Part shown: one piece after another, positions 41,429 through 54,944 of the stretch
Layout of the letters: every line of letters starts with the position of its first letter
Position numbering within the stretch: position 1 is the stretch's first letter
Source: Allolobophora icterica
Taxonomy: Eukaryota; Annelida; Clitellata; Crassiclitellata; Lumbricidae
Length of the DNA: 64,000 nucleotides
NCBI GenBank assembly: GCA_963556255.1
Contig: OY744605.1
Location: 85,015,021-85,079,020 of the forward strand
Direction: 5' to 3'
Notes under the pieces: model-generated
Database searches by the model: none
The model's input: the letters and a program-made list of their open reading frames with translations, nothing else
What the model was told of the DNA's origin: nothing
Translations under genes and position numbers: made by a program

Positions 41429-42391
41429 GATTTACGTTAATAACCGCGATCACAAAACCGCGATCGTCAAAATAGCGATCACAAAATAGCGACGCACAAA
41501 AGCGCGACTGCGGAAAAACAGCGATGTTCAAAACAGCGATTTAGCCACTTACGATGACCAATAAACATAAACATAAACCGATTATTTTACTTTAAACTTT
41601 TGAACTTTTAGGAGTTCAATCAACACACGACTGAACACACGAATCAGGACAAATTAACGTAGAATTACCGTACATAAACACATCATCAATCACTTCCAAA
41701 GAATTAAAGATTGCAGCTCATTTTACGTAACCGTTTGAACTTTTTTGAGTTGTCAATTAGCGTCACAAGAATAGTATTAGACCTGCTATATATATGACAG
41801 TATAGAAATTAGGCTGATTATTATAATAGTTTTAGTATTTTGCCCGATATTGGACTATCTACGTGAGTCTCCAGGTTTAACAGTAAATTGATAAGTCTAC
41901 TTCATTAGACATTTTGGGAGGGGCATAGAGTAGTGGTAACACTCACGGCCAGGAGAGCAGCAGGATCGTCGCGTTACGCAGTTCGATTCCCGCAACCCCC
42001 CTCGGGCGGGCGCCCTGCATGGCTGCCATAACGATTGTTTAGTTAAGATATTGATAATTGTACTGTCATGTCTCAATGTAATCTTATTGCGTTTGTCGGT
42101 TTGAATTAATAAAGAAAAGATAAAAAAAAGATTATTTTAAAGACAGGTTTCATTTTAAAATTTTTACATTAAACTAGATTAGTCTTGTTCGTATGTATAT
42201 TTCGTTAATAGACGCTTAAACGCTATTTTGTGAGGTTTTAGACTATACGAGTAGGCCTACATTGGAAATAAATCTATTAGATCGCTGTTTTGGTTGTCGC
42301 TATTTTGAGCACTCGCGGTTTTTTGAATCGCTATTTTGTGATCGCTATTTTGACGATCGCGGTTTTGTGATCGCGGTTATTAACGTATACC
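41429..42391. mobile_element. 963-bp element with perfect 59-bp inverted repeats
   Basis: 41434-41492 and 42328-42386 are exact reverse complements, built from iterated CCGCGATC and GCGATCACAAAAT words. Imperfect similarity continues inwards to about 41540. GTGGCAAC (41421-41428) and GTGGCGAC (42392-42399) flank it. The paralogue at about 52350-52365 (CTTATGGTAACTTGG) has no insert. There is no transposase frame, and the superfamily is uncertain (8-bp duplication fits hAT; a central TTAA is also present). Confidence 0.85.
41915..42130 (+). mobile_element. tRNA-derived SINE, family 3, copy 2
   Basis: TAGAGTAGTGGTAACACTC (box A region) and GTTCGATTCCC (box B) are followed by CGGGCGCCCTGCATGGCTGCC and a TTAATAAAGAAAAGA tail. 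It lies inside the 963-bp TIR element, so it is a later insertion or passenger. Confidence 0.8.
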
Positions 42392-42684
42392 GTGGCGACT
42401 TGGTCGTGGGCATCACATTAAGAACTACACAAACACCATACACATTTAAAATACACAGATTGCTAATATAGTTGATGCTTGAAACTGTTAAGGTAGTTAA
42501 TATAATTATCTGAATGTCGGTTTATTTTACTAGGAAATATACATGAAAACGATTATATAATTTTAGCACATCCAAGTAGAAACTACATTTTGAAGGCCAG
42601 ATTTGAAAAAAATATGTTAAGCAACGGCAGAATAGAAACAGAATCCTGTAGTGGTCGATCATTTAAATTTTTATGAATCATTAG

Positions 42685-42724
42685 TTTTTATAAGGTTAAA
42701 AGAACTTGATTTAAAGGTATCTTA
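42685..42724 (-). promoter_or_regulatory. PSE/TATA-like module
   Basis: Minus-strand GATACCTTTAAATCAAG (C at 42721), TATAAAAAC 29 bp on. Confidence 0.55.
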
Positions 42725-43188
42725 TGCATCATCTACATATTTACGAATAGGTGTGTTGGTGATGAGCGACATCATACGACTGCCAGTTCGTTTACCTCCA
42801 CTACCGATATATTACATTTTGTTCCGTGGTTAATTGCGTGCAGGCGGTAGTCTGAACAATTTCTTACGAAAACATGCCAATTTTCTAACCAATATATTTT
42901 TCATTTGCTCGTTCGTATTACGAGACAAAGTTCTAGATAATATAATATACGTAGATATGCAGTCAGACACAATAATAAATACACAGTTGCAAAGAGACAC
43001 ACAGACTGTGATCTTGACAGACCACCAGGAATGAGTTGATTTGAAACATAACGGAATCATAATCCAGCTTATAATAAGTCTGAGGAACTCAAGCAGATCA
43101 TGAAATCCTGTCATCAGTCTATCACGCTAATTCTGTTCAAAATGTGGGCCTATCGACTTAAGATATTATCTATATTCGAAAATATCAG

Positions 43189-43228
43189 TATATAAAGAAT
43201 CATTGGAAAGCGATTTAAATGTGTCTTT
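43189..43228 (-). promoter_or_regulatory. PSE/TATA-like module
   Basis: Minus-strand GACACATTTAAATCGC (C at 43225), TTTATATAC 29-31 bp on. Confidence 0.45.
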
Positions 43229-43732
43229 GGCCTTCCTCACCTGTACGATTATTTGTGTTGATGATTGGCGACATAATGCGACTGCCAGGTCGTTTACATC
43301 CAATTACGTTACAACTACATTTTCTTCGTGATTTATTTCTTTTAAGGCAACATATCTCACAGTGTACGGAATTGGCTTAACAATATCTTACAAAAATATC
43401 TAAGTTTTCTAGCAAAATATAAGAATTCAATTCGGGATTGTTTTACCCGTTAGTGTGGCGGACTGGCCACAGGTCTTGATTGTGGGTTTAATCAATAATA
43501 GCTGTGTTGTTGACGCGGTATCTGGCGACGTAATGCATCAGCGGCCGATGCGTAAATGGTAGCGCTTACGTGAAATAAAATGGCCAATATTTAAGTTTAA
43601 GCTTATATTTGCCATATAAGCGATTCAAATGATTAATTAGAATAATATTATACGCTTTCAGGTCCAATAAATAAGGCCTAAAGCTAGGGCGGCGCTTATT
43701 AAAATAGGTTGATTTCGATACCTTAGACACCT

Positions 43733-43768
43733 GTATTTGAGAAGGTGTGCGTAGGCTAGTATATAAGG
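43733..43768 (+). promoter_or_regulatory. Module-like word and TATA at the start of the left arm
   Basis: GACACCTGTATTTG at 43736 and TATATAAGG at 43760 (spacing 24, shorter than usual). AAGGTGTGC after it makes a near palindrome. It may be the arm's own promoter or a captured host module. Confidence 0.35.
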
Positions 43769-44079
43769 AAGAAGCCACGGCATAGTGTGGCGAGGGATAA
43801 GTAAAGACTGCCTCACGGTGTTTTGCTTATATCGTAGAGTGGCGATGTGTGCACTCTGCATATACAGCGATACGGTTCTTTAGTGTCATTGGTTACCGGC
43901 TAATCAGTGCGCTCCCGAGTGACAGCCGCGCCAAAGGCGGTCTGACCAGTGCTGGCAAAGCGTCGATCCAACGAAGTAAGGGCCCGCTCTGTTGTAGATC
44001 GCGAGCACTACCGAGTCTGATCATGGAAGGCTGATTCGGGGAAAAGACCGATCGTGAGAGATAACGGCTCACAGGTCTG

Positions 44080-45180
44080 TGTCGGTAAAGTCCGGGGAAG
44101 GCGACCTCGGCGGTTCCGTTCGATAGAATTGACGGGAAAGGTCCCGTCGGTGTCTGGTTCACTGGTTACCGGTAAAGACGGGGAAGGACCCCGCAGAAAA
44201 ACAGGTCTGTATCAAAAGACGGGGAAGCAGACCCCGCAGATGTTCGTTTCGATATATACTGGAAAGACCGATGGATGTCTGGTTTGATATATACGGGAGA
44301 AAGACCGATCGTGAGAAATAAAGGCTCACAGGTCTGTATCGGTAAAGTCCGGGGAAGGCGACTCCGGCGGTTCCGTTCGATAGATAGACGGGAAAGGTCC
44401 CGTCGGTGTCTGGTTCGCTGGTGACTGTTCGATAGTCCGGGGAAGACCCCGGCGGTTCCGTTCGATAAAGACTGGAAGCAGGCCCAGTCAGTGGCCGTTC
44501 GATAAACACGCGGAAAGACCGCGCTGTTGACCGTTTGAGATACACGGTCAGAGTCCCTCTGTTGACCGTCAGAGATACACGGGCAAAGACCCGGTTGTAG
44601 CTGTCAGAGATACACGGGCAGAGTCCCAGCTGTTGACCGTCAGAGATACACGCGGAAAGGCTCCGCAGTTGACCGTCTGAGATACACGGGCAAAGACCCG
44701 GTGTTCGTGATAACTCAGTTCAAGTATCGTCCATATAAAGTTAACCAGTGCGATCCCGAGTTACAGCAATACTAATCACTCTTGGGTGTTGGATTGACCG
44801 CCGATTCGACAGGGTTGGGGCCCACCCTGCCGTTAGATCGCGAGCCGGTCTGAATCCCGATTGTGGAAGTTTAACAGGCTGAGTAAACCTCGGGGAGAGA
44901 CCGATCTTGACTAATACAGAAAACATAAGTCTGTATCGGTAAAGACGGGGAAGCAGACCTCGTTGGTGACCGCTCGACGTGTACGGGGACAGGTACCAGG
45001 GTGATTCCGTTCGAAAGTACGGGGAAGCAGACTCCGTTGGTGACGTTCGATAAAGACGGGGCAAGACCCCGGTGGTTCCGTTCGATACAGAGGTCTGTAC
45101 AAATACGGGGAAGGTAAGACCCCGGTGATGACAGTTCGATATGTTCGGGGAGGGTGACCCCGTTGGTTCCGTTCGATAAC
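44080..45180 (+). repeat. Array of short hairpins with compensating stem changes
   Basis: About 20 units of roughly 30-45 bp alternate a linker (GGTTCCGTTCGATA, or TGACCGTCAGAGATACAC) with a hairpin whose loop is GAAG/AAAGA-like. Stems include GACGGG/CCCGTC (44131-44148), CCGGGG/CCCCGG (44437-44452), ACTGG/CCAGT (44471-44488), CGCGG/CCGCG (44509-44523) and GCGG/CCGC (44652-44666). A longer direct repeat (about 44046-44165 with 44303-44421) is included. Confidence 0.8.
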
Positions 45181-45745
45181 ATCGGGCAAACTACAAGCCT
45201 TTCTTTTAACTCGCGGGACTAACCGCAATCTCTTAAAACCGAAATATCTCAACTACACATAAAAACCTATACATATTAGAGTATACAATTCACAATAAAC
45301 AATTATACATTTACACGCAGAATCTTAACTCGCGGTCTACCGACGTTTCTTTCCTTCATTACTTTACTTCTGTCATAGTTACTCCCGCGGTTTTCCCGCA
45401 TATCTTTCTTTGGCCTACCTAACTCCGGTCTACCACAAATCTTGGCTCGCGGAACTAACCCCAAACTTCTCGGTTCGGGGAACTGCCCGAACAATCTGAC
45501 CGTGATTCGTTCAGGTGCGTGGAAGACAGGAAACTTCCCGCAGTGGGAAGTGAAAACACAGGTCTGTGTGAAATAATGGGGTAACAGTACTGATAGTTAC
45601 TCCACTGGTACCGTTAGCAGAATCGAGTCTGTGTACTCGGAATTGTAACCCATGAGTCTGTGAGCTCTCGGGAAAACACAACCGTGTTAAAGGTTATGTA
45701 AACCGGGTAGGGATACGCCGCAACGAGAAGATACAGCGGGCCAGA

Positions 45746-46010
45746 TCCCTAGGTTAAGAGTACGCGAGTTCCGGGTAAACGGTAGATTAAATCAGACCAA
45801 GAGGAAGAGATTAACCTCAAAGTTCGGGTCGGGTAGTCGGGTATCCAGGTCCGTAAGAGACAAGTTCGCGTTTTGCTAGCCGAAGTGCAGCTAGTCAGAG
45901 TCCCTAGGTGAGAAGTACGATAATCCCATGTATGAAGGGAAATATTAACGCAGACCAAGAGTGCGATACGTGAAAGTCCGGGTAGTCGGATACCCAGGTA
46001 GAAACATATT
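45746..46010 (+). repeat. 155-bp tandem pair in the left arm
   Basis: TCCCTAGGT, AGTACG, CAGACCAAGAG, CGGGTAGTCGG and TACCCAGGT-like words recur in order at 45746-45870 and 45901-46010. Confidence 0.7.
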
Positions 46011-47284
46011 TGCTTGTCGCAACACCCAGCTCTGAGAACTGACTGAAGTGCGAGGATGGGCCCCCTCGTGCGTAGGTCGGAACGAAGTTCTGTGTGTAGA
46101 TAGGAAGGTCATAGAGAGAGGACCTTCACTATCAGAGTGCCACAGATGCTCTTATCGGTATCTTTCGAAGCAGAATTTATCACTGTGTTGGTCGACAATT
46201 GCCAACACAGAAGACGGGTAAGGAAACTTATCCGTAATTGTGGTGCATGACAATATACGTGTGAGGCCGGTATGCCACGCACGGAAATGGAGCGAGAGAC
46301 AAGTGACGGTGGGAAGACGAGTTTCCAATGGACAAGTGCCTAGACGACACGGCGTAGAGAGTTACATTTGACAGTTGCCCAATAGACCGGTGTCTAGAAC
46401 GATTCGACGTAGAGGCCTGTCAGTTGTATTCCTTGTTTCCGATACTTAGAAAACGTTTGGTGTCCCTTATAAATGGCGATAGTTCGAGTCACGAGATGTA
46501 GAATGGTACGTCAAGGTTTAGATCAGGTGGAGAGTTGGAGGAAGCCCGTAGCTTAGAAGGCACACAAAAGAGGTAGACATCTGCTGGTAAGAGAGCGAAC
46601 CCTGTTCTGAAGGACGGCCATCCTGCAGGACGTTGCCCATCCGGCGACCGCGGAAAAGAGCAGAGTCAGACCCAGAGACAGAACTGTATGTGTTGCCTTT
46701 CTTAAGCGGCCAATCCTGAATCTCCTCTGATAGGAACGTTCACTATGAGCAGAGATAGTGAACACCCATTTTACGGTGAAAGTAGACAAGGCAGAGTGAC
46801 TCGGGTGTGGCTCCAGACGGGCAGTGGGCTGGAGTCACCACCACCACAGGAAACCCGTCCGGCGCAACGAGAGTGCAGGCGTCCGGACGGGCCGGAGAAC
46901 GCCACATTACTATGATTTTATAATGTTCTGGATAAGACAATCTATATTGGCAACGCCCAGACAGAATGAGAAATTTACAGTTGAGAAAAGACAGAGAGAC
47001 AGACAGACAGAGACAGATAGAGAGTGACAGACAGTGACAGACAGATAGCATCGGAAATCATAATTTAAGGGCTACAGAAACAAACCCACTTAATACTGAG
47101 ACACAAAATGTCCACATGCAAGTCCCTTGCAGTAAAGGCAGTAACAGGTATCTAGCCTAAATGGTCAATAAATAATAAGAAGTTGAATGAAAGTTACGAG
47201 AAAGTGAGGTCATGTGAGGTCATCATCAAAGGCCCTGCAACCAGGAGATGGCGCTGAACAAAGAACGTTAATTTTAGGCGCTAA

Positions 47285-47323
47285 TTAGACACCTTTCGAT
47301 TGGACTCTCCATAACTATATAAA
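47285..47323 (+). promoter_or_regulatory. PSE/TATA-like module
   Basis: GACACCTTTCGATTGG at 47288, TATATAAACGG at 47316, spacing 28; duplicate of the 10286 module. Confidence 0.55.
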
Positions 47324-47353
47324 CGGTTTTCTGGTGCCACATAGATCCGTATG

Positions 47354-47393
47354 TTTGACACCTTTAAATGGTGTCTTTCGGACAGTATAAGTT
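47354..47393 (+). promoter_or_regulatory. PSE/TATA-like module
   Basis: GACACCTTTAAATGGTG at 47357, TATAAGTTTATCG at 47386, spacing 29. Block A at 47427-47463 ends in GTTAAACTGTGGAATAATAA. Only 69 bp after the previous module. Confidence 0.6.
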
Positions 47394-47488
47394 TATCGTT
47401 TTCTGTAAACTGTATTTCTAAATTGTCGTCAACGGCCTTTGGTGTCATAAGACGATGTTAAACTGTGGAATAATAATAATATTGATCC

Positions 47489-47888
47489 GAGTGTTGGTGC
47501 CTGCGCAGAGAGGATGAGAAGAGAATACTGGTGGCAGAGATGAGCTGGCTAAGGAGAATACTAGGCAGAAGTAGAAGAGATAAGATCCGAAACGAAGTGA
47601 CCAGAGAGGAGCTGGGGCAGAGGGAGACAATGGTGGACAGGATCAGGAAAAGAAGGCTCACATGGTTCGAATACGTATCAAGAATGGACGACAAAAGGCT
47701 CCCAGTCGCAGCTCTACATGGCCATGTAGAGGGAACACGAAGCCGAGGAAGACAAAAAAAGTCATGGATGGATAATGTAAAGGAGATTTAAAGGGCACAG
47801 GTCTTGAAGATGAGGGATGCCATCGATGAAACCAGGGACAGAACGATGTGGAGACGTCATGTTAAGGCCTCATCGTCAGTGGACACCT
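47489..47888 (+). pseudogene. LINE C-terminal fragment
   Basis: RREDEKRILVAEMSWLRR, DKIRNEVTREELGQRE, RLTWFEYVSRMDDKRLP, GTRSRGRQKKSWMDNVKE, then a stop at 47789 and MRDAIDETRDRTMWRRHV. This is the familiar end region of a widespread LINE ORF2 (endonuclease-reverse transcriptase) after the RT domain. The in-frame stop and the missing RT show that it is dead. Confidence 0.85.
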
Positions 47889-48367
47889 GACGGAGGAGAG
47901 AGAAGAGAAGGGTGGAGATTAGTAAGAAGTATTTGGACTACATAATCTTTGCTGCATAATAAAGGCTTTATAAACAATTGATGCATAATATCAACCGTCC
48001 TATGGGAGCTTAAGGCTCTCAAATGGCTGACTTAATAGCGCCGGTGAATAAGCTGCATGGTCTCCCTGACGTGGCTTTTGTGTGGCGCTGAGAAATTTCG
48101 GAGATTTACATTTACATTTATTCCATTCATATGGTTTGTTATTTAATATCATCTTATCATGCAGCATTAACTACCGCAACTGGTGTGATAATGAATTAAC
48201 TAGTAGCCTCGTGAATGTTAAACTTTCCACGTTTAACAAAATAAGGAAATTAACGAAGAAATAATATTATTCCCTTACAAACAAATTAAAACACAATTGC
48301 GAAGACTTTAAAATTGTCGTCAAAAGCTTTATAGGTTACACAAATACGGTAAAACTTAGACTGTTCG

Positions 48368-48406
48368 CTAGACACCTTTTAAACTAAACACCATATGTTA
48401 TATTAA
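48368..48406 (+). promoter_or_regulatory. PSE/TATA-like module
   Basis: GACACCTTTTAAACTAAAC at 48371, TATATTAACCG at 48399, spacing 28. Confidence 0.5.
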
Positions 48407-48699
48407 CCGCAGTTTGTTGGCTGGTTTGTTCGATCACAGTTAAAGTCGAGATTACGTCACTGCAATTGCCATTTTTCAATTGTGAGCGCAATAGCAAATT
48501 TATACAGAGTCACTCTAAGAGAAAATGGACCAATCATTGCCAAGTCTATCTGGCACTAGTGTCACTAGGTTGTGGCGGAATTCCCTTAGAAATGATAATT
48601 ATTATTCTAAGGTTTAACGTCGTCGTATGATGTCATAGCTGTTGGCAACAATATTTGAAAGTATATTATAGTGTTTTATATATAGTAATTATTGTCTAG

Positions 48700-49454
48700 T
48701 GTTTTAGAGGTCTCTCTTCTTGGGTGATATATAAATGATAAGAAGTGTTAAAGAATGTAAAGTGTGCTATTGTAAGGTTGTCATCAAACCTTGAGAAGTC
48801 GTTAAACAACGAACGGTATTTTAGATACATTTACGACACCTTTTAAATTATATTTCCGATGCTATATATAATGAATTTTCGTTCAATTCCCAATTCCGAC
48901 CCTGATGTTCTGAAAATACATGTAAGAAGTACAAACTGTGCAGAAAGTCACCGGAGCAAGAATGTTTAAAATGAAAGCAATCAATATACTTTAAAGACGT
49001 CAACGATCACAGATGTCGTTTAACACTGGAAAGCTCATTTTGTTTCATTCGCTTGTGTCAGATCTTGTGTCAGAACGGTCTTTGGTGCACTAAGCTGTTG
49101 TTAAACTGTTCGATCCTGGGTTAATTGGTTTAGAGATTATGACAACTTTATTGTGACGTAAGAAGTGCAATTAATAATTGTCTATTGGACCTCCGCCAAT
49201 GCCAATATATAAATGTAACTGCGCATTTATCGAACTTTCACGAATAAAAATGGACCGACTCCTGCGAAATATTCTAAGCTGGACAGCGGAGTTTGGAACC
49301 GGTGGGACAACGAGGCAGTAGAGAAGAAATCGTTGGCCAGCGATGGATGAGACGTAGACACAAGACTCCTTGAGATACCGCGTATGACAACCTGCAAATT
49401 ATTCAGAAAACAACAAGCATTATGATCTTAAGCCTAATCTTAATAATGCAGGAG

Positions 49455-49465
<11 letters not shown>
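48700..49465 (+). repeat. 770-bp duplicated segment, copy 2 (partner 20755-21530)
   Basis: Collinear with the first copy through GATGGATGAGACGTAG and ending at an AGT tract. Small indels only. The right arm of the inverted pair begins just after the expanded tract. Confidence 0.85.
48832..48870 (+). promoter_or_regulatory. PSE/TATA-like module
   Basis: GACACCTTTTAAATTATA at 48835, TATATATAATG at 48863, spacing 28. TTTCGTTCAATTCC follows as in copy 1. Confidence 0.6.

Positions 49466-51901
<2,436 letters not shown>

Positions 51902-51951
<50 letters not shown>
51902..51951. repeat. (AGT)n microsatellite
   Basis: Abuts the end of the right arm. The same tract position in the 21.5 kb relative shows that it belongs to the host segment. 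Confidence 0.9.
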
Positions 51952-51952
<1 letters not shown>

Positions 51953-53000
51953 ATAGTTGTTGTTGCTTTTCATTGCTGCGGTTATATTTATTACTGTGGG
52001 CTAGAAATCCGGCTACTAAGGTAGTTATTGTTTAAAGAGGTTGTGTCATATGAGAGATGATGATCGGCACCCTACTCCTTTATCCAAGGACGGGGCTAGC
52101 GCTCATTGGCGGAGTTTAGAAGAGAATAGTAATAGTTTTATTGTTGACCTTACTTACCTTATTTTGTCGTGTTAATAATACAATAATCGTTATTTGGTTA
52201 GTTACTATTTAATGTCGTTGAATCATAACAAGTTGCGATACACTTCTCCCTTATTCATCCTCCTACTGCACCCAGACTTGAGACTGATACCTCCCAAGCA
52301 CCACAGTGGGGCAGTTTATGTAAGAAACTTTTCAATCTTAAGTATAACCACATCTTATGGTAACTTGGTCTTGAGCACAACATTAACAACTGCACATTTA
52401 AATACACATGTTGCTAACATGACTGATCTTCGAAACTGTTCATTTAGCTAACATAAGTTATTTCAATGTCGGTTTCATTTACTAGAAAATATACATGAAA
52501 ATGTGAATAATTGAAATACTACAAACACTAGTTTTCAATTCAAGTGTGCAAGTGTGTATAGAAAAAAAAATTGAAAATCATATGTTCAAATTAAGGCATG
52601 TTAAGTAATGGCGGAATTGAAACGGAATGTTGTAGCGGTCGAGGTGATGATCGTAAAAATATTTATTGCATCGTTATTTATAAGGTCACAAAAACACGAT
52701 TTAAAGGTGTCTAATCATAATGCATCAACTGCGTGTTCATGAATAGGTGTGTTGGTGATTAGCGGAATCATACGACTGCCAGTACGTTTACCTCCACTTA
52801 GGTTATTTTACATTTTGTTCCTGAATAATTGCGTGTAGGCGATGGTCCAAAAAATATCTAACGAGAACATGCCAGTTTTCTAACAAATATAACTTTTCAT
52901 TTTCTCTTTGGCATTGTGAAATAAAGTTCTGGATAATATAATATACGTAGGTATACAGTGAGAACAATGATAAATTAACAGTTGCAAAGAGACAGACACA
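51952..53000 (-). repeat. 1.0-kb duplicated segment (partner 40960-43010), uninterrupted copy
   Basis: Block B in reverse (52029-52112), TTAATAATACAATAATCGTT, CTCCCAAGCACCACAGTGG, the dispersed 250-bp segment, a module and a block A relative follow as in the partner. It lacks the 963-bp TIR element, so it supplies the empty site. Confidence 0.85.
52675..52714 (-). promoter_or_regulatory. PSE/TATA-like module
   Basis: Minus-strand GACACCTTTAAATCGTG (C at 52711), TATAAATAAC 29 bp on. Confidence 0.6.
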
Positions 53001-53021
53001 CAAAAAATTCTTATCAACTAT

Positions 53022-53061
53022 TTAGACACCTTTTAGATTTTGGTTTACGACTCTATAAAAG
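53022..53061 (+). promoter_or_regulatory. PSE/TATA-like module, first of a direct pair
   Basis: GACACCTTTTAGATTTTG at 53025, TATAAAAGAC at 53054, spacing 29. 53001-53115 is repeated almost exactly at 53414-53530. Confidence 0.6.
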
Positions 53062-53117
53062 ACATCTGTTCATCGCTATCAGTTTTGCCAGCACTTATTA
53101 CAGACGTTTCAATATAT

Positions 53118-53118
<1 letters not shown>

Positions 53119-53206
<88 letters not shown>
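53119..53206. repeat. (ACAG)n microsatellite
   Basis: About 22 pure units directly downstream of the module above. The sister module at 53435 lacks it. Confidence 0.95.
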
Positions 53207-53207
<1 letters not shown>

Positions 53208-53434
53208 GACATACGTACACACAGATAACCTCGAAACATTACCATGATTGAGTTGATTCTAAGCATAACGAAAGCGATTGGTTTTAATTGATGCACTTAA
53301 CAGCATAACCTACAGAATTTATCAATTATTAGAGTTTAATTAGAAGTAAACGAATGAAGTGAGGTTACATTAGGTCGTTATCAATGGCCCTGGATGCCAT
53401 GAGATGTTGTTATCAAAAAATTCTTATCAACTAT

Positions 53435-53474
53435 TTAGACACCTTTTAGATTTTGGTTTAAGACTCTATAAAAG
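53435..53474 (+). promoter_or_regulatory. PSE/TATA-like module, second of a direct pair
   Basis: GACACCTTTTAGATTTTG at 53438, TATAAAAGAC at 53467, spacing 29, 413 bp after its sister. Confidence 0.6.
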
Positions 53475-53647
53475 ACATCTGTTCCATCGCTATCAGTTTG
53501 CCAGCACTTATTACAGACGTGTCAATATATAACTGAACCCCACAAATTTATACAAAAGGTTTCTAATTTCATTTTGTTACCATTTGGCTTGCTAATTTAC
53601 ATAATCGAAGTCTATTCTATTCTGACCATTTGAAAATGGTAAAATTT

Positions 53648-54091
53648 CAAGATGGCGTCCAAGATGGCGGCCGGGAGCTAAAGTTGTCTATATCTCAAAC
53701 ACTATTCAAACTAGAAAGGTGGTTTTGGTGTCAAGCCGTAGGTTCTATTGCCCAGCATTCAGTTGAAATAACTTTAATCAATTAATATATCATTTCAAGA
53801 TGGCGTCCAAGATGGATGCTGAGAGCTAAAATTGTCTATATCTCAAGCACTATTCAACCTAGAAAGGGGGTTTTGGTGCCTAATCGTAGGGTTTATTGCT
53901 CAGTATTCTGTTGAAATAACTTTAATCATTTAATATATCATTTAAAGATGGAGTCCGAGATGGATGCTGAGAGCTAAAATTGTCTGTATCTCAAGCACTA
54001 TTCAACCTAGAAAGGTAGTTTTGGTGTCTAACTGTAGGGTTTATTGCTCAGCGTTCAGTTGAAATAAATTTAATCACTTAGTATATCATTT
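53648..54091 (+). repeat. 148-bp tandem repeat, three units
   Basis: Units start at 53648, 53796 and 53944 with CAAGATGGCGTCCAAGATGG or a variant. Each contains GAGAGCTAAAATTGTCT, ATTCAACCTAGAAAGG and GTTGAAATAACTTTAATCA. Period is exactly 148 both times. Confidence 0.9.
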
Positions 54092-54254
54092 ATTGAGAAG
54101 TCAAGTGGTTATAAAGTTTACACTTACATAGCTTACACATACAATTAGTCACTAGTCATGGTCATCGTCCGACTCTCCGGAAGAAACTTGTAATGTAGAA
54201 TGTAAAGTGAAGTTTTCTGAGGTCGTCATCAGAGGTGGGAATATTAGGGTCTGT

Positions 54255-54294
54255 TTAGACACCCTTTACATTACTATTTTTGTAGCTATATATG
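54255..54294 (+). promoter_or_regulatory. PSE/TATA-like module
   Basis: GACACCCTTTACATTAC at 54258, TATATATGAGGC at 54287, spacing 29. TTTTCGTTCTATCG follows. Confidence 0.6.
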
Positions 54295-54299
54295 AGGCA

Positions 54300-54700
54300 T
54301 TTTCGTTCTATCGTTGGTGACTCCTACGCAAAAGCCAGTTAAGAAATACGAAACGAAGACACATGAATAGGAAGGTTGTTTAAAATAAATTGAAATGAAA
54401 CAATTAACGTAAAAGACGTGAGGTGTTAAACGTCATCGTTGCTATACATGGCTAAGGTCAACGGACTTCGTAAATGGACATCAGTGTGGAGGAGATAAGA
54501 CGCGTTCTTCTCTGTCTCTGACTGCCTGTCCCAGCCCTTCTCTATGTGTCTGTTTTTGCAAACATGTGTGTGCGTGCGTGCGTGCGTGCGTGCGTGTGTG
54601 TGAATACAGGTTGTTTTATACGATACACACGGTGAGACCAATTTCTACCAAAATCGACGGCCTTTGTTGCCATAAAATATCGTTAAACTATAAATCCATC
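54300..54700. other. Gene-free: repeat of the CT-rich segment and block A
   Basis: ACGCGTTCTTCTCTGTCT (54500 on) and a GTGC microsatellite (54566-54602) precede a block A copy at 54650-54693 (CGACGGCCTTTGTTGCCATA) that leads into the ACT tract. Confidence 0.55.
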
Positions 54701-54702
54701 CC

Positions 54703-54941
<239 letters not shown>

Positions 54942-54944
54942 GAG

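Larger units (their letters stand above)
42400..43453. other. Gene-free: right part of the 41.0/51.9 kb duplicated segment and a second module
   Basis: 42500-43010 matches 52465-52997 (dispersed 250-bp segment, module, block A relative, GTCTGAACAAT, ATAATATACGTAGATATGC). 43170-43400 is another copy of the module plus block A order. Confidence 0.6.
43454..46905 (+). mobile_element. Left arm of a head-to-head pair of LTR-like elements
   Basis: Begins TGTGGCGGACTGGCCACAG, mirrored by the end of the right arm at 51901. A TATATAAG (43760) precedes a 47-bp segment (43774-43820) that matches the right arm (51646-51692, reversed) with four differences. The order CCCGAGT, GATCGCGAGC, then GATCATGGAAG and CGGGGAAAAGACCG occurs twice (about 43905-44060 and 44745-44915) and once in the right arm. 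GAGAGCGAACCCTGTTCT (46590 on) matches the coding part of the right arm. The arm is GC-richer than its surroundings and has no module of the host family inside. It could be an LTR plus leader, or a long TIR. Confidence 0.6.
46906..49454. other. Host-type repeat DNA between the two arms
   Basis: 46932-47335 is copy 2 of the 10.0/47.0 kb duplication, 47489-47888 a LINE fragment, and 48700-49465 copy 2 of the 20.8/48.7 kb duplication. Modules lie at 47285, 47354, 48368 and 48832. Nothing links this to the arms. Confidence 0.65.

Noticed and set aside
41935..42010. Functional tRNA gene
   Set aside because: tRNA-like boxes only; same unit recurs as a SINE at 27470-27640 and lacks an acceptor stem.
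44080..45180. CRISPR-like array
   Set aside because: Repeats are degenerate, units vary in length, there are no unique spacers, and the context is eukaryotic.
44159..45252. Several 100-130 residue minus frames rich in Pro/Ser/Arg
   Set aside because: They arise from the GC-rich hairpin array; their repeated peptides only mirror the DNA repeats and no frame is shared between units.
53119..53206. Regulatory ACAG array
   Set aside because: Simple microsatellite; the sister module at 53435 lacks it.
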